Shown here: in pieces, positions 23,014-32,528 of the stretch
Layout: every line of letters starts with the position of its first letter
Numbering within the stretch: the first letter of the stretch is position 1
Origin: an uncultured Oscillospiraceae bacterium
GTDB taxonomy: Bacteria; Bacillota; Clostridia; Oscillospirales; Oscillospiraceae
NCBI GenBank assembly: GCA_947626085.1
Contig: CANQQU010000012.1
Span: 1-40,150, forward strand
Reading direction: 5' to 3'
Length of the DNA stretch: 40,150 nt
Position numbers and translations under genes: made by a program
The notes under the pieces: generated by a model
What the model was told of the DNA's origin: nothing
The model's input: the letters and a program-made list of their open reading frames with translations, nothing else
The model's database searches: none

Positions 23014-23961
23014 TATGCTTAGATCCTCTCGGAAGATCTCCCGTCCCGCCGCCAGGGGTCGGAAAATGCCGCGACAGGATTCCTCCAGCCCCTCCGCAAA
23101 GGCCGGCTCCCGCCACCGGCTTTCCAAATACAGCGCTAGGTTGATCAGCGCCCGGAGGCAACAGCACCGTTCCAGCATGGGCCGGTCGATTTGGCCCCCG
23201 CCGGCGGTAAAGCCCGCCGCCAGGGCCTGCCGCAGCTCTGTCTTCGTTGTCAGGCCCATCAGGCCCGCCAGATCCAGCATGGGGTGACCCCAGCCGGACA
23301 GGGAAAAATCGATGGCCACCGGGCCCCGCTCCGTCAAAAGCAGGTTCCCCGGGCTTAGGTCGGCGTGAATAGTGGTCCCTTCCCCACCGGTCAGGCCCTC
23401 GGCCACGGCCTCGCAGGCCGCTTCCAGCTGGGACAGGCGCGACCGGTCCAGACATCCCGCCCGGTACATCCGGGAAAAGTCCGCTCGGAGCCGGCGGCAG
23501 AGGGCCGGGTCATAGCGCAATACCGCTCCGCCCTGAAAATCCGCCGCCGCCCGGTGCAGCTCGGCTGTCAGCGCGCCCAGCCGGAGGCAGAGGGCCTCCG
23601 TCAGTTTTTCAGGTTCCAGGGGTTCCCCCGGCAGCCAGGTCAGGACCGTGGCAACGGTCCCGTCGGACAGCAGGGTCACGTCCCGGCCCTCAAGGTCTGG
23701 CAGAGGCCGCTGGACCGTCAGGCCCTTTCTGCCCAAATACCGCAGCAGCGCCACCTCTGTTTTTCGCAGGGCCAGGGGGTCGGTTCCAGAGAGCAGCGGC
23801 TCCATATGGATCTCGGCGGCGGGGCGGTGGATCCGCAGCAGGTAGTCCTCCCCCACCCGCACCGTCAGGTTTTCATTGTGGCGCAGGATCCGCCAGGGCT
23901 GCCGCTCCAGGCCGTAGCGCTCCAGGGCCCGGAGGATCAGCTCCTCCCGGTTCCAGATCAC
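23011..23961 (-). CDS. Aminoglycoside-phosphotransferase-fold kinase, substrate unknown
   Basis: A 316-residue protein of the APH/choline-kinase fold. The catalytic loop HADLSPGNLLL (about 199-209) carries the catalytic Asp and the Asn, followed by the metal-binding Asp in VAIDFSLSGWG. The N-lobe has YLLRIHRP with its strand Arg where many kinases have Lys. The GTG start at 23961 overlaps the purL stop as GTGA, so it is the last, translationally coupled gene of the purine operon. A drug-resistance role is not implied; a small-metabolite kinase acting on a homoserine-, choline- or nucleoside-like substrate is more likely. Substrate unknown. Confidence 0.5.
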   Translation of the reverse strand: MIWNREELILRALERYGLERQPWRILRHNENLTVRVGEDYLLRIHRPAAEIHMEPLLSGTDPLALRKTEVALLRYLGRKGLTVQRPLPDLEGRDVTLLSDGTVATVLTWLPGEPLEPEKLTEALCLRLGALTAELHRAAADFQGGAVLRYDPALCRRLRADFSRMYRAGCLDRSRLSQLEAACEAVAEGLTGGEGTTIHADLSPGNLLLTERGPVAIDFSLSGWGHPMLDLAGLMGLTTKTELRQALAAGFTAGGGQIDRPMLERCCCLRALINLALYLESRWREPAFAEGLEESCRGIFRPLAAGREIFREDLSI

Positions 23962-26900
23962 CGGAAGTATTCCACAGCGGCCCGGAACATCTGAATGTCA
24001 TAGTTTCCGGGGACGTTGCGGTAGAGATTGGAGCCCCACCGCTCGCTGTGGCCCATCTTGCCGAACACCCGGCCGTCGGGGGAGGTGATGCCTTCGATGG
24101 CGTAGGCGGAGCCGTTGGGATTGCAGCGGATGTCCATGGTGGCGTCCCCCGCCAGGTCCACATATTGGGTGGCGATCTGGCCGTTTTCCGCCAGCTGCCG
24201 GATCAGCTCTTCGCTGGCCAGGAACCGGCCCTCGCCGTGGGAGATGGGCACGTTGTAAACCTGGCCCACCTGGGTCCGGGCCAGCCAGGGGGACTTGTTG
24301 GAGGCGATCCGGGTGCGGACGATCCGGCTCTGGTGCCGGGCGATGGTGTTGAAGGTCAGGGTGGGGCAGTTTTCGTCGGTGTCGATGATTTTTCCATAGG
24401 GCACCAGGCCCAGCTTGATCAGGGCCTGGAAGCCGTTGCAGACGCCGCACATCAGCCCGTCCCTGTTTTCCAGCAGGTCTGTGACCCCCTCCTTCACAGC
24501 GGCGTTGCGGAAGAAGGCGGTGATGAATTTGCCGCTGCCGTCGGGCTCGTCGCCGCCGGAGAAGCCGCCGGGGACAAAGACCATCTGAGCCGATTTCAGC
24601 GCCTGAGCAAATTCCTCCACGCTGCGCTGGATCCCGGCGGCGGTGCGGTTGCGAACCACGAAAATCTCCGGCTCCGCCCCGGCGTCCGCCATGGCCTTGG
24701 CGGAATCGTACTCGCAGTTGGTGCCGGGGAAGGCGGGGATCAGCACCTTGGGCCGGGCGGATTTCACCGCCGGGGCCTTCCGTACCGATTGCGTATAGGC
24801 GAAATTCTCCACCGGGCCGGAGGATGGAATATTGCAGGCGTAGACGCTCTCCAGCTTGCCCTCGTAGTCCCGCTCCAGCGTTTCCAAAGAAAGCGCCTCT
24901 CCGCCCCGGGCGATGTGTCCTGTGGCGGTGGTGACGCCCAGCGGCGTCCCCACCGGCTCCTCCCCTGCCAGCTCCAGCACGAAGCCGCCGTAAGCGTAGC
25001 CAAAGAGGGTGTCCAGGGACACGCTTTCCTCCAGCTCCACGCCAATGCCGTTGCCCATGGCCATCTTGACCAGGGCCTCGGCACAGCCGCCCATGCCCGG
25101 GGTGTAGCAGGCCAGGGCCCGGCCGCTGTGGAGAAGCGCCGTCACCGTCTCAAAGTTTTTCAGCAGGGACGCCGTCACCGGAAGACCGTTTTCGTCATAT
25201 TCCGGCAGCAGCAGGCAGACCCGGTGTCCCGCCCCCTTGAACTCGGGAGACACCGCCTCCTGGGCTTTGCCGGTGGTCACGGCGAAGGAGACCAGGGTGG
25301 GCGGCACATCCAGATTTTCAAAGGTGCCGCTCATGGAGTCCTTGCCGCCGATAGCCGCCACGCCCAGCTCCATCTGGGCCCGGTAGGCCCCCAGAAGAGC
25401 CGCCAGCGGCTGGCCCCAGCGGGCGGGATCCTTCCCCAGCCGGGGAAAATACTCCTGGAAGGTCAGGTACACATCCTCAAAGGAGGCGCCGGAGGCGATC
25501 AGCTTGCTCACGGACTCGATCACGGCCAGGTACGCCCCGTGGTAGGGGCTTTTTTCGGTGATATAGGGGTTGTAGCCCCAGGACATGAAGGAACTGTCGT
25601 CAGTATGACCCTTTTCCACGGAAATTTTCTGGACCATGGCCTGGATGGGGGTCAGCTGCCGCTTGCCGCCGAAGGGCATCAGTACCGTCCCCGCGCCGAT
25701 GGTGGAGTCGAACCGCTCCGACAATCCCCGCTTGGAGCAGATGTTGAGATCGTTTACGAGGTTAACATAATTTTCCGCAAAGCCGCCGGTCACGGTCTTT
25801 TTCCAGGGCTCGGCAGCCTTGGTCGCGGCGGTGATGTGCTTTTCCGCGCCGTTGGAGCTTAGAAACTCCCGGCTCACGTCCACAATGGTCTCCCCGTTCC
25901 AGCGCATGACCAGCCGGGGTTCCCGGGTGACTACGGCCACCTGGGTGGCCTGGAGATTTTCCCGCTCCGCCAGGGCCAGGAACGCCGCCGCGTCCTCCGG
26001 GGCCACTACCACGGCCATCCGCTCCTGGGATTCGGAAATGGCCAGCTCCGTGCCGTCCAGGCCGTCATATTTCTTGGGCACCGCGTTCAGGTCGATGTCC
26101 AGCCCGTCGGCCAGCTCGCCGATGGCCACGGACACGCCGCCGGCACCAAAGTCGTTGCACCGCTTGATCATTCGGCTGGCCGCCGGGTTGCGGAACAGCC
26201 GCTGGAGCTTCCGCTCCTCCGGGGCGTTGCCCTTCTGGACCTCCGCGCCGCAGGTGGAGAGGGACTGGGCCGTGTGGGATTTAGAGGAACCGGTGGCGCC
26301 GCCACAGCCGTCCCGGCCGGTGCCGCCGCCCAGGAGCAGCACCACGTCCCCCGGCTCCGGCCGCTCCCGGCGGACGTTCTTTTCAGGCGCCGCCGCAATC
26401 ACCGCGCCGATCTCCAGCCGCTTGGCGGCGTAGCCCGGGTGGTACAGCTCGTCCACAATGCCGGTGGCCAGGCCGATCTGGTTGCCGTAGGAGGAATAGC
26501 CGGCGGCGGCGGTGGTGACGATCTTCCGCTGGGGCAGCTTCCCGGGAAGGGTCTGCTCCACGGGGGTCAGGGGGTCCGCCGCGCCGGTGAGGCGCATGGC
26601 GCCGTACACATAGGCCCGCCCGGACAGGGGGTCCCGGATGGCACCGCCAATACAGGTGGCCGCGCCGCCGAAGGGCTCGATCTCCGTGGGGTGGTTGTGG
26701 GTCTCGTTTTTAAACAGGAGCAGCCAGGGCTCCTTCTTCCCATCCACCTCCACCTCCATTTTCACGGTGCAGGCGTTGATCTCCTCGGACTCGTCCAGCT
26801 TTTGGAGCTTTCCCGCCTTGGCCAGGGCCTTTCCGGCGATGGTGCCCAGGTCCATGAGGCAGATGGGCTTTTCTTCCCGGCCCAGGGCCTTCCGGGTGGC

Positions 26901-27647
26901 CAGGTAGTCTTCATAGGCCTCCTGGAGCAGCCGGTCCTGGAAAGTCACGGAGTCGATCATGGTGTGGAAGGTGGTGTGCCGGCAGTGGTCGGACCAGTAG
27001 GTGTCGATCATCCGGATCTCGGTAATGGTGGGGTCCCGGCCCTCTTTTTGGAAATAGGCCTGGCAGAAGGCCACGTCGCCCAAGTCCATGGCCAGGCCGT
27101 ACTCCTTCAGGAACGCCTCCAGCCCCGCCCGGTCCAGCTTCGTAAAGCCCTCCAGAGTCTTGACCTTGGTGGGGATGGCGTAGTCCTGCCGGAGGGTCTC
27201 CGGCTTTTCCAGGCTGGCCTCCCGGGCCTCCACGGGGTTAATGACATATTTTTTGATGGCGGCCAGATTCTCCTTGGAAAGGGAGCCGTACAGAGCGTAG
27301 ACCTTGGCGGAGTGGACTGTGGGCCGCTCCCCCTGGGACAGGATCTGCACGCACTGGGCGGCGGAGTCTGCCCGCTGGTCAAACTGTCCCGGCAGGTACT
27401 CCACCGCGAACACCGTTGCGCCGGGGGCTTCCAACTCCTCTGTTACCAGATCCAGCTGGGGCTCGGAAAAGACGGTCCACACGGCGTAGTCGAACAGTTC
27501 CCGGGAGATGCCCTCCACGTCGTAGCGGTTAAAAAGCCGCACCCGTTCTAAGCCGGAAATGCCCAGCAGGCTCCGGGCGTCGGACAGCAGGGCGTTGGCC
27601 TCCAGGGCCAGCGCCGGCTTCTTTTCCACAAATACCCGATAGACCAT
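23958..27647 (-). CDS. purL: Phosphoribosylformylglycinamidine synthase, single-chain
   Basis: Converts FGAR to FGAM with glutamine and ATP, step 4 of purine synthesis. The 1229-residue chain joins the PurS-like N-terminal region, two PurM-like ATP domains (SDHCRHTTFHT near 220, QQMV-type glycine-rich loops in the middle) and a C-terminal class I glutamine amidotransferase. In the latter the nucleophile is about Cys1070 (CGVCNGFQ) and the His/Glu pair about 1137/1139 (SHGEGRF). So glutaminase and synthetase are in one protein, as in other long-type PurL of Clostridia and Proteobacteria. ATG 27647 lies 2 nt after the purD stop. Confidence 0.5.
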   Translation of the reverse strand: MVYRVFVEKKPALALEANALLSDARSLLGISGLERVRLFNRYDVEGISRELFDYAVWTVFSEPQLDLVTEELEAPGATVFAVEYLPGQFDQRADSAAQCVQILSQGERPTVHSAKVYALYGSLSKENLAAIKKYVINPVEAREASLEKPETLRQDYAIPTKVKTLEGFTKLDRAGLEAFLKEYGLAMDLGDVAFCQAYFQKEGRDPTITEIRMIDTYWSDHCRHTTFHTMIDSVTFQDRLLQEAYEDYLATRKALGREEKPICLMDLGTIAGKALAKAGKLQKLDESEEINACTVKMEVEVDGKKEPWLLLFKNETHNHPTEIEPFGGAATCIGGAIRDPLSGRAYVYGAMRLTGAADPLTPVEQTLPGKLPQRKIVTTAAAGYSSYGNQIGLATGIVDELYHPGYAAKRLEIGAVIAAAPEKNVRRERPEPGDVVLLLGGGTGRDGCGGATGSSKSHTAQSLSTCGAEVQKGNAPEERKLQRLFRNPAASRMIKRCNDFGAGGVSVAIGELADGLDIDLNAVPKKYDGLDGTELAISESQERMAVVVAPEDAAAFLALAERENLQATQVAVVTREPRLVMRWNGETIVDVSREFLSSNGAEKHITAATKAAEPWKKTVTGGFAENYVNLVNDLNICSKRGLSERFDSTIGAGTVLMPFGGKRQLTPIQAMVQKISVEKGHTDDSSFMSWGYNPYITEKSPYHGAYLAVIESVSKLIASGASFEDVYLTFQEYFPRLGKDPARWGQPLAALLGAYRAQMELGVAAIGGKDSMSGTFENLDVPPTLVSFAVTTGKAQEAVSPEFKGAGHRVCLLLPEYDENGLPVTASLLKNFETVTALLHSGRALACYTPGMGGCAEALVKMAMGNGIGVELEESVSLDTLFGYAYGGFVLELAGEEPVGTPLGVTTATGHIARGGEALSLETLERDYEGKLESVYACNIPSSGPVENFAYTQSVRKAPAVKSARPKVLIPAFPGTNCEYDSAKAMADAGAEPEIFVVRNRTAAGIQRSVEEFAQALKSAQMVFVPGGFSGGDEPDGSGKFITAFFRNAAVKEGVTDLLENRDGLMCGVCNGFQALIKLGLVPYGKIIDTDENCPTLTFNTIARHQSRIVRTRIASNKSPWLARTQVGQVYNVPISHGEGRFLASEELIRQLAENGQIATQYVDLAGDATMDIRCNPNGSAYAIEGITSPDGRVFGKMGHSERWGSNLYRNVPGNYDIQMFRAAVEYFR

Positions 27648-27649
27648 GG

Positions 27650-28915
27650 CTACCTCCCCGCCTTCAGCGCCCGGGCGCCGATGTCCCGGCGGCAGAAGGC
27701 GTTTTCAAAATGGATGGTGTCCGCCAGGGCGTAGGCGCTTTCGATAGCCCCCTCCAGGGTGTCCCCCAGGGCGGTGACGCCCAGGACCCTGCCACCGTTC
27801 GTCACCAGGCGGCCATCCTTTTTCCCGGCCCCCGCGATAAACACATGCTTTTCCGCTTCCGCCGGGATCTCCAGGGGGAAGCCCTTTTCATAGTGCTTGG
27901 GATAGCCCTTGGACGCCAGGATCACGCAGCAGGCGCACTTGTCGGAGAATTTGACCTCCGTCTCCGCCAGGCGGCCATAGGTGGTGGCAAGCATAACGGT
28001 GAGCAGGTCGCTTTCCAGCAGGGGCAGCACCACCTGGGTCTCCGGGTCGCCGAAGCGGCAGTTGTACTCAATGACCTTGGGCCCGTCGGGGGTGATCATC
28101 AGCCCAAAGTACAGGCAGCCCCGGAAGGTCCGGCCCTCGGCGTTCATGGCCTGGATAGTGGGCAGGAAGATCTCCTTCATGCACCGCTCCGCCACGGCCG
28201 GGGTATAGTAGGGATTGGGAGCCACGGTGCCCATGCCTCCGGTGTTGGGGCCCTGATCGCCGTCCAGGGCCCGCTTGTGGTCCATGGAGGAGATCATGGG
28301 CTTGACGGTCTTGCCGTCGGTAAAGGCCAGGACGGACACCTCCGGCCCGGTGAGAAATTCCTCGATGACGATGTGCTCCCCGCTCTTGCCGAAGACCTTG
28401 TCCGCCATCATGGAGCGGACGGCCTCCTCCGCCTCCTGCCGGGTCTGGGCGATGATCACGCCCTTGCCCAGGGCCAGGCCGTCGGCCTTCACCACCGTGG
28501 GCAGCGGCGCGGTGCGGACATAGGCCAGGGCGGACTCCAGATCGGAGAAGGTCTCATACCGGGCGGTGGGGATGCCGTATTTTTTCATCAGCTCTTTGGC
28601 AAAGACCTTGCTGCCCTCGATAATGGCGGCGTTGGCCCGGGGCCCGAAGCAGGGAATCCCCTGGGCCTCCAAAGCGTCCACCGCTCCCAGCACCAGCGGG
28701 TCGTCCGGGGCCACCACGGCGTAGTCGATCTTGGTTTTCACGGCAAACTCCACAATGGCGGGGATGTCCTTGGCGCCAATGTTCACGCAGACGGCGTCCT
28801 TCTCCATTCCGGCGTTGCCGGGCAGGACGTAAATTTCCTCCACCTGGGGATTTTTCTTCAGGCTCTTGACGATGGCGTGCTCCCGGCCGCCGCCGCCCAC
28901 AACCAGCAGCTTCAT
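27650..28915 (-). CDS. purD: Phosphoribosylamine-glycine ligase
   Basis: Joins glycine to phosphoribosylamine with ATP, step 2 of purine synthesis. The 421-residue ATP-grasp enzyme has the usual length. The N-terminal Rossmann start is LLVVGGGGREHAI, followed by the GPRANAAIIEGSK block, FAKELMKKYGIPTA, and the ATP-grasp core VKADGLALGKGVI (about 140-152); RFGDPETQ with the metal-binding region follows at about 285. ATG 28915 is preceded by AAGGAGGG; a longer in-frame extension upstream overlaps the previous gene and has no purD similarity, so it is rejected. Confidence 0.5.
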   Translation of the reverse strand: MKLLVVGGGGREHAIVKSLKKNPQVEEIYVLPGNAGMEKDAVCVNIGAKDIPAIVEFAVKTKIDYAVVAPDDPLVLGAVDALEAQGIPCFGPRANAAIIEGSKVFAKELMKKYGIPTARYETFSDLESALAYVRTAPLPTVVKADGLALGKGVIIAQTRQEAEEAVRSMMADKVFGKSGEHIVIEEFLTGPEVSVLAFTDGKTVKPMISSMDHKRALDGDQGPNTGGMGTVAPNPYYTPAVAERCMKEIFLPTIQAMNAEGRTFRGCLYFGLMITPDGPKVIEYNCRFGDPETQVVLPLLESDLLTVMLATTYGRLAETEVKFSDKCACCVILASKGYPKHYEKGFPLEIPAEAEKHVFIAGAGKKDGRLVTNGGRVLGVTALGDTLEGAIESAYALADTIHFENAFCRRDIGARALKAGR

Positions 28916-28925
28916 GGCGCCCTCC

Positions 28926-30125
28926 TTAGTGGTGGAACAGCCGCATGCCGGTAAAGGCCATGACGACCCCGTTCCGGTTGCAGCAGTCGATGACCAGATC
29001 ATCCCGGATGGAGCCGCCGGGCTGGGCGATGTAGCGCACACCGCTGCGGCAGGCCCGCTGGACGTTGTCCGCGAAGGGGAAGAAGGCGTCGGAGGCCAGG
29101 GAAACATCCCGGAAGCCCGCCAGCCACTCCCGTTTCTCCTCGGGCGTCAGGGGCTCGGGACGATGGGTAAAGTATTTGGGCCAGTTCTCCTCGGCGCAGA
29201 CATCCTCCTCGTTGCCGTTGATATAGCCGTCCACCAAATTGTCCCGCTCCGGGCGGCTGATGGTGGGCAGGTACGGCAGATCCAGGACCTTGGGATGCTG
29301 GCGCAGCAGGAAGGTGTCCGCCTTGTTCCCCGCCAGGCGGGTGCAGTGGATCCGGGACTGCTGCCCCGCCCCCACGCCGATGGCCTGTCCGTTGAAGGCG
29401 TAGGCCACGGAGTTGGACTGGGTGTATTTCAGAGTGATCAGGGCAATCAGCAGGTCCCGGACGGCGGTAACGGGCATCTCCTTGTTCTCGGTGACGATGT
29501 TTTCCAGCAGGCCCTTGTGAATTTTAAAGTTGTTCCGGCCCTGCTGGAAGGTAACGCCGTAGACCTGCTTGCGCTCGATGGGGTCGGGGACGTAGTTCGG
29601 GTCGATCTGAACGATGTTGTAATTGCCCTTCCGCTTGGTTTTCAAAATCTCCAGAGCCTCCGGGGTGTAGCCTGGGGCGATAACACCGTCGGAGACCTCC
29701 CGCTGGAGGACCTTGGCGGTGGCGGCGTCGCAGACGTCGGACAATGCCGCCCAGTCGCCGAAGGAGCTGAGCCGGTCGGTGCCCCGGGCCATGGCGTAGG
29801 CCCGGGCCAGAGGACTGCTGTCCAGCTCCGGCAGATCGTCCACAAAGCAGGCCCGCTTCAGAGGCAGGGGCATTTGCAGCCCCACGGCGGCGGAGGTGGG
29901 CGAGACGTGCTTAAAGGAAGCGGCGGCGGGCCGGTCCAGGCCAAGGTCCAGCATGGCCTCCCGCAGTTCCTTCACCAGCTGATAGCTGTTGAAGGCGTCC
30001 AGGAAGTTGATATAGCCCGGACGGCCGGAGAGGACCTGGATGGGCAACTCTTCTCCGTTTTCCATATAGATTTTCGCGGGTTTTTGGTTGGGGTTGCATC
30101 CATATTTTAGCTCTAATTCTGTCAT
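28926..30125 (-). CDS. purH: AICAR transformylase, stand-alone (PurH C-terminal domain only)
   Basis: Transfers a formyl group from 10-formyl-THF to AICAR. The 399-residue protein corresponds only to the transformylase half of PurH: it starts MTELELKYGCNPNQKPA, has the active-site KHVSP (Lys-His pair, about 92-96), and ends with NRNGVVMAFTGMRLFHH. The MGS-like IMP cyclohydrolase half found in ordinary bifunctional PurH (about 510 residues) is absent. The next upstream gene encodes a separate PurO-type cyclohydrolase, so the two activities are split over two neighbouring genes. ATG 30125 follows an AAGGAGG site. Confidence 0.5.
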   Translation of the reverse strand: MTELELKYGCNPNQKPAKIYMENGEELPIQVLSGRPGYINFLDAFNSYQLVKELREAMLDLGLDRPAAASFKHVSPTSAAVGLQMPLPLKRACFVDDLPELDSSPLARAYAMARGTDRLSSFGDWAALSDVCDAATAKVLQREVSDGVIAPGYTPEALEILKTKRKGNYNIVQIDPNYVPDPIERKQVYGVTFQQGRNNFKIHKGLLENIVTENKEMPVTAVRDLLIALITLKYTQSNSVAYAFNGQAIGVGAGQQSRIHCTRLAGNKADTFLLRQHPKVLDLPYLPTISRPERDNLVDGYINGNEEDVCAEENWPKYFTHRPEPLTPEEKREWLAGFRDVSLASDAFFPFADNVQRACRSGVRYIAQPGGSIRDDLVIDCCNRNGVVMAFTGMRLFHH

Positions 30126-30140
30126 AACTTTGCATCCTCC

Positions 30141-30857
30141 TTACCGGTTTTTGTTCACCATGCGGTTTTGGGCCGCCATGGTCTTGGGGTCGAGATACCG
30201 AACGTACAGGGAAATGCGGTTGTTTTCATCCAGGGCGTCCCAGATCTGGCGGGTAAATTCGTCGATGTCCTCCGGGACGGCCACCCGCTCCGGCTCTCCC
30301 TGGAAGGTGGGGATGGGGTTCCCATCCTGGACGTAGGTGTGGAGAAAATGGCCCAGGCCCGGCAGGGCGGCGTAGGAATAGGTGAACCGGTTGCAGGCGG
30401 TGCCCTCCGGGTCGGCGCTCTTGAGAATGCTCATTTCGTAGGTGAAGTCCCCGTTTTCAAAGGTCAGCATCCCGCTGATCCGGGGGGTAAAATTGGGGGG
30501 GTCCGGCTCAAACTGCCGGGTGGTCAGCGCCTTGCAAAAGCACTTCCCGGCCTGGAGGGCCTTGTAGATGGTGTCGGTCTGGTTGCCGTTGGTGACGATG
30601 AGCTTGTTTTCATACTGCCGGATGGCGGCGTAGATGATGAGACTGGGGTCCTCCACCTTGCTGGGGTCGAAGGGCTCGGTGAACACCGCCCCGTCCCGCT
30701 CGGCAAATACCCGGTTCCGGCTGTTGGCGCTGCGGCCCATGATGAAATAGGCGGCGCAGGCCCGCCCGCTGGGCGTCTTTCCAATGAGAATGCCCCGGCC
30801 GGGGTAGGTATTTCCCGCCAGCCGCTCTTGAATGGTCTCGATGCCGTAAATGTTCAT
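30141..30857 (-). CDS. purO: IMP cyclohydrolase, archaeal PurO-type
   Basis: Closes the ring of FAICAR to IMP, the last step of the pathway. The 238-residue protein matches the PurO/IMP_cyclohyd family first known from archaea: LAGNTYPGRGILIG (about 13-26), YFIMGRSANSRNRVF, TNGNQTDTIY and PRISGML blocks. It is unrelated to the cyclohydrolase domain of PurH. ATG 30857 overlaps the purN stop as ATGA; the longer in-frame extension is not needed. The adjacent transformylase-only gene makes the assignment mutually consistent. Confidence 0.5.
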   Translation of the reverse strand: MNIYGIETIQERLAGNTYPGRGILIGKTPSGRACAAYFIMGRSANSRNRVFAERDGAVFTEPFDPSKVEDPSLIIYAAIRQYENKLIVTNGNQTDTIYKALQAGKCFCKALTTRQFEPDPPNFTPRISGMLTFENGDFTYEMSILKSADPEGTACNRFTYSYAALPGLGHFLHTYVQDGNPIPTFQGEPERVAVPEDIDEFTRQIWDALDENNRISLYVRYLDPKTMAAQNRMVNKNR

Positions 30858-31474
30858 GCTTCGTTCCTTTCTGTCAGCTTTTGACACACCATTTCCACCG
30901 CGGCGGGGAGAATTTTCCACTCCGCCAGCCGCATCACCCGTTTTTGCAGCGTCTCCGGGGTGTCGTTCTCCCGGATGGATACCGCCTTCTGCATGAGAAT
31001 TTCGCCCCCGTCGGGGATCTCGTTGACATAGTGGACCGTGGCGCCAGTGACCTTGACGCCCCTTTTCAGCGCCTCCTCATGGACCCGCAGCCCGTAGTAC
31101 CCCGCCCCGCAGAAGGACGGAATCAAAGAGGGATGGATGTTCAGGATTCGCTTGGGATACCGGCTTGTAAAATCCCCGCTCAGGATCGCCAGGAACCCGG
31201 CCAGAACCACCAGATCGATCTCCTGCTCCTCCAGCGCCCCGCGGATTGCCGCCTCAAAGGCCGCCTGGCTCCCCAGCTCCTTTTTCACGATAGTCCGGGT
31301 AGGGATCCCCGCCTTTTTCGCCCGCTCCAGGGCGTAGGCCCCGGCCTTATTGGAAATGACCAACTGAATTTCGCCGCTGTGGAGCAGCCCCCGGTTCTGG
31401 GCGCCGATCAGCGCCTGTAAATTGGTGCCGCCGCCGGAGACCAGCACGGCGATCCGGGCTTTTTTCTCGCTCAT
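30854..31474 (-). CDS. purN: Phosphoribosylglycinamide formyltransferase
   Basis: Formylates GAR with 10-formyl-THF, step 3. A 206-residue formyltransferase of normal length with VLVSGGGTNLQALI (10-23) for phosphate binding, the catalytic Asn-His in ILNIHPSLIPSFCGAGYYG (about 110-128), TGATVHYVNEIPDGGEI with the catalytic Asp, and the QKAVSI strand. It sits between purM and purO with short gaps or overlaps. ATG 31474 is the natural start. Confidence 0.5.
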   Translation of the reverse strand: MSEKKARIAVLVSGGGTNLQALIGAQNRGLLHSGEIQLVISNKAGAYALERAKKAGIPTRTIVKKELGSQAAFEAAIRGALEEQEIDLVVLAGFLAILSGDFTSRYPKRILNIHPSLIPSFCGAGYYGLRVHEEALKRGVKVTGATVHYVNEIPDGGEILMQKAVSIRENDTPETLQKRVMRLAEWKILPAAVEMVCQKLTERNEA

Positions 31475-31484
31475 GGCCGCCCTC

Positions 31485-32525
31485 CTACACCAGGATCAGC
31501 TTGTCCTGGGAGGGCACGATGACGCCCATCGTATAGGCCTCCACGCCGGCCTGTCGGAGAATGGACAGAGCCCGCTCCTGGTCTTCCTTGGCCACCACGA
31601 CGCTCATACCCACGCCCATGTTGAAGGTGTTGAACATCTCCCGCTGGGGGATGTTCCCCCGCTTCGCGATCAGGTCAAAAATGGGCGGGGTGCGGACGGC
31701 GCTTTTTTCGATCTTGGCCCCCAAACCGTCGGGGATGCTTCTGGGGATGTTCTCATAGAAGCCACCGCCGGTGATGTGGGAAATCCCCTTCACCCGCACC
31801 TGCTCCAGCAGGGAAAGCACAGGCTTGACGTAAATTTTGGTGGGGAAAAGCAGCGTTTGTCCCAGGGACTTGCCGCCCAGTTCCGGGACCGGGGCGTTCA
31901 GGTCCGCCCGTTCCACGTCCAGGACCTTCCGCACCAGGGAAAAGCCGTTGGAGTGGACCCCGGAGGACGGCAGGGCCAGGACCACGTCCCCGGCCTCCAT
32001 TTTGGTATTGTCGATGATGTTCTCTTTGTCCACGACGCCCACGGCGAAGCCGGCCAGGTCGTACTCCTCCTCGGGCATCAGGCCCGGATGCTCCGCCGTC
32101 TCCCCGCCGATGAGTGCGCAGCCGGACTGGACGCAGCCCTCGGCCACGCCGCCGACGATGGCGGCGATTTTCTCCGGGAAGTTCCGCCCGCAGGCGATGT
32201 AGTCCAGGAAGAACAGGGGTTTTGCCCCGCAGCAGATGATGTCGTTGACGCACATGGCCACGCAGTCGATGCCCACGGTGTCGTGCTTGTCCAAAAGGAA
32301 GGCCAGCTTCAGCTTGGTACCCACCCCGTCGGTGCCGCTGACCAGCACCGGCTGCTTCATCCCGGCGGGCGGCTCAAACAGGCCCCCAAAGCCCCCCACG
32401 TCGGAGCAGACCCCCGGGGTCATGGTCCGGTCGATGTGGGATTTCATCAGCTCCACGGCCTTGTAGCCGGCGGTGATGTCCACCCCGGCGGCGGCGTAGC
32501 TCTCCGATCTCGATTGCAGGTTCAT
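31485..32525 (-). CDS. purM: Phosphoribosylformylglycinamidine cyclo-ligase
   Basis: Forms AIR from FGAM with ATP, step 5. The 346-residue protein has the family's usual length: [20 protein letters not shown] near the start, [15 protein letters not shown] (about 60-74), [23 protein letters not shown] (about 87-109), [11 protein letters not shown], and [13 protein letters not shown] in the C-terminal domain. ATG 32525 follows purF by 3 nt with AAGGAG inside the purF end. Confidence 0.5.
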   Translation of the reverse strand: MNLQSRSESYAAAGVDITAGYKAVELMKSHIDRTMTPGVCSDVGGFGGLFEPPAGMKQPVLVSGTDGVGTKLKLAFLLDKHDTVGIDCVAMCVNDIICCGAKPLFFLDYIACGRNFPEKIAAIVGGVAEGCVQSGCALIGGETAEHPGLMPEEEYDLAGFAVGVVDKENIIDNTKMEAGDVVLALPSSGVHSNGFSLVRKVLDVERADLNAPVPELGGKSLGQTLLFPTKIYVKPVLSLLEQVRVKGISHITGGGFYENIPRSIPDGLGAKIEKSAVRTPPIFDLIAKRGNIPQREMFNTFNMGVGMSVVVAKEDQERALSILRQAGVEAYTMGVIVPSQDKLILV

Positions 32526-32528
32526 AGA

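Noticed and set aside
23011-23961. Aminoglycoside resistance gene
   Set aside because: Only the general kinase fold is visible, and coupling to purL argues for a metabolic role.
24048-25862. A 604-codon open frame opposite purL
   Set aside because: Composition is Gly/His/Gln-rich shadow coding; purL motifs are intact on the other strand throughout.
28916-29107. Longer purD start upstream of 28915
   Set aside because: The extension overlaps the transformylase gene, is Ser/Pro-rich and lacks a ribosome site; the Rossmann start follows the ATG at 28915.
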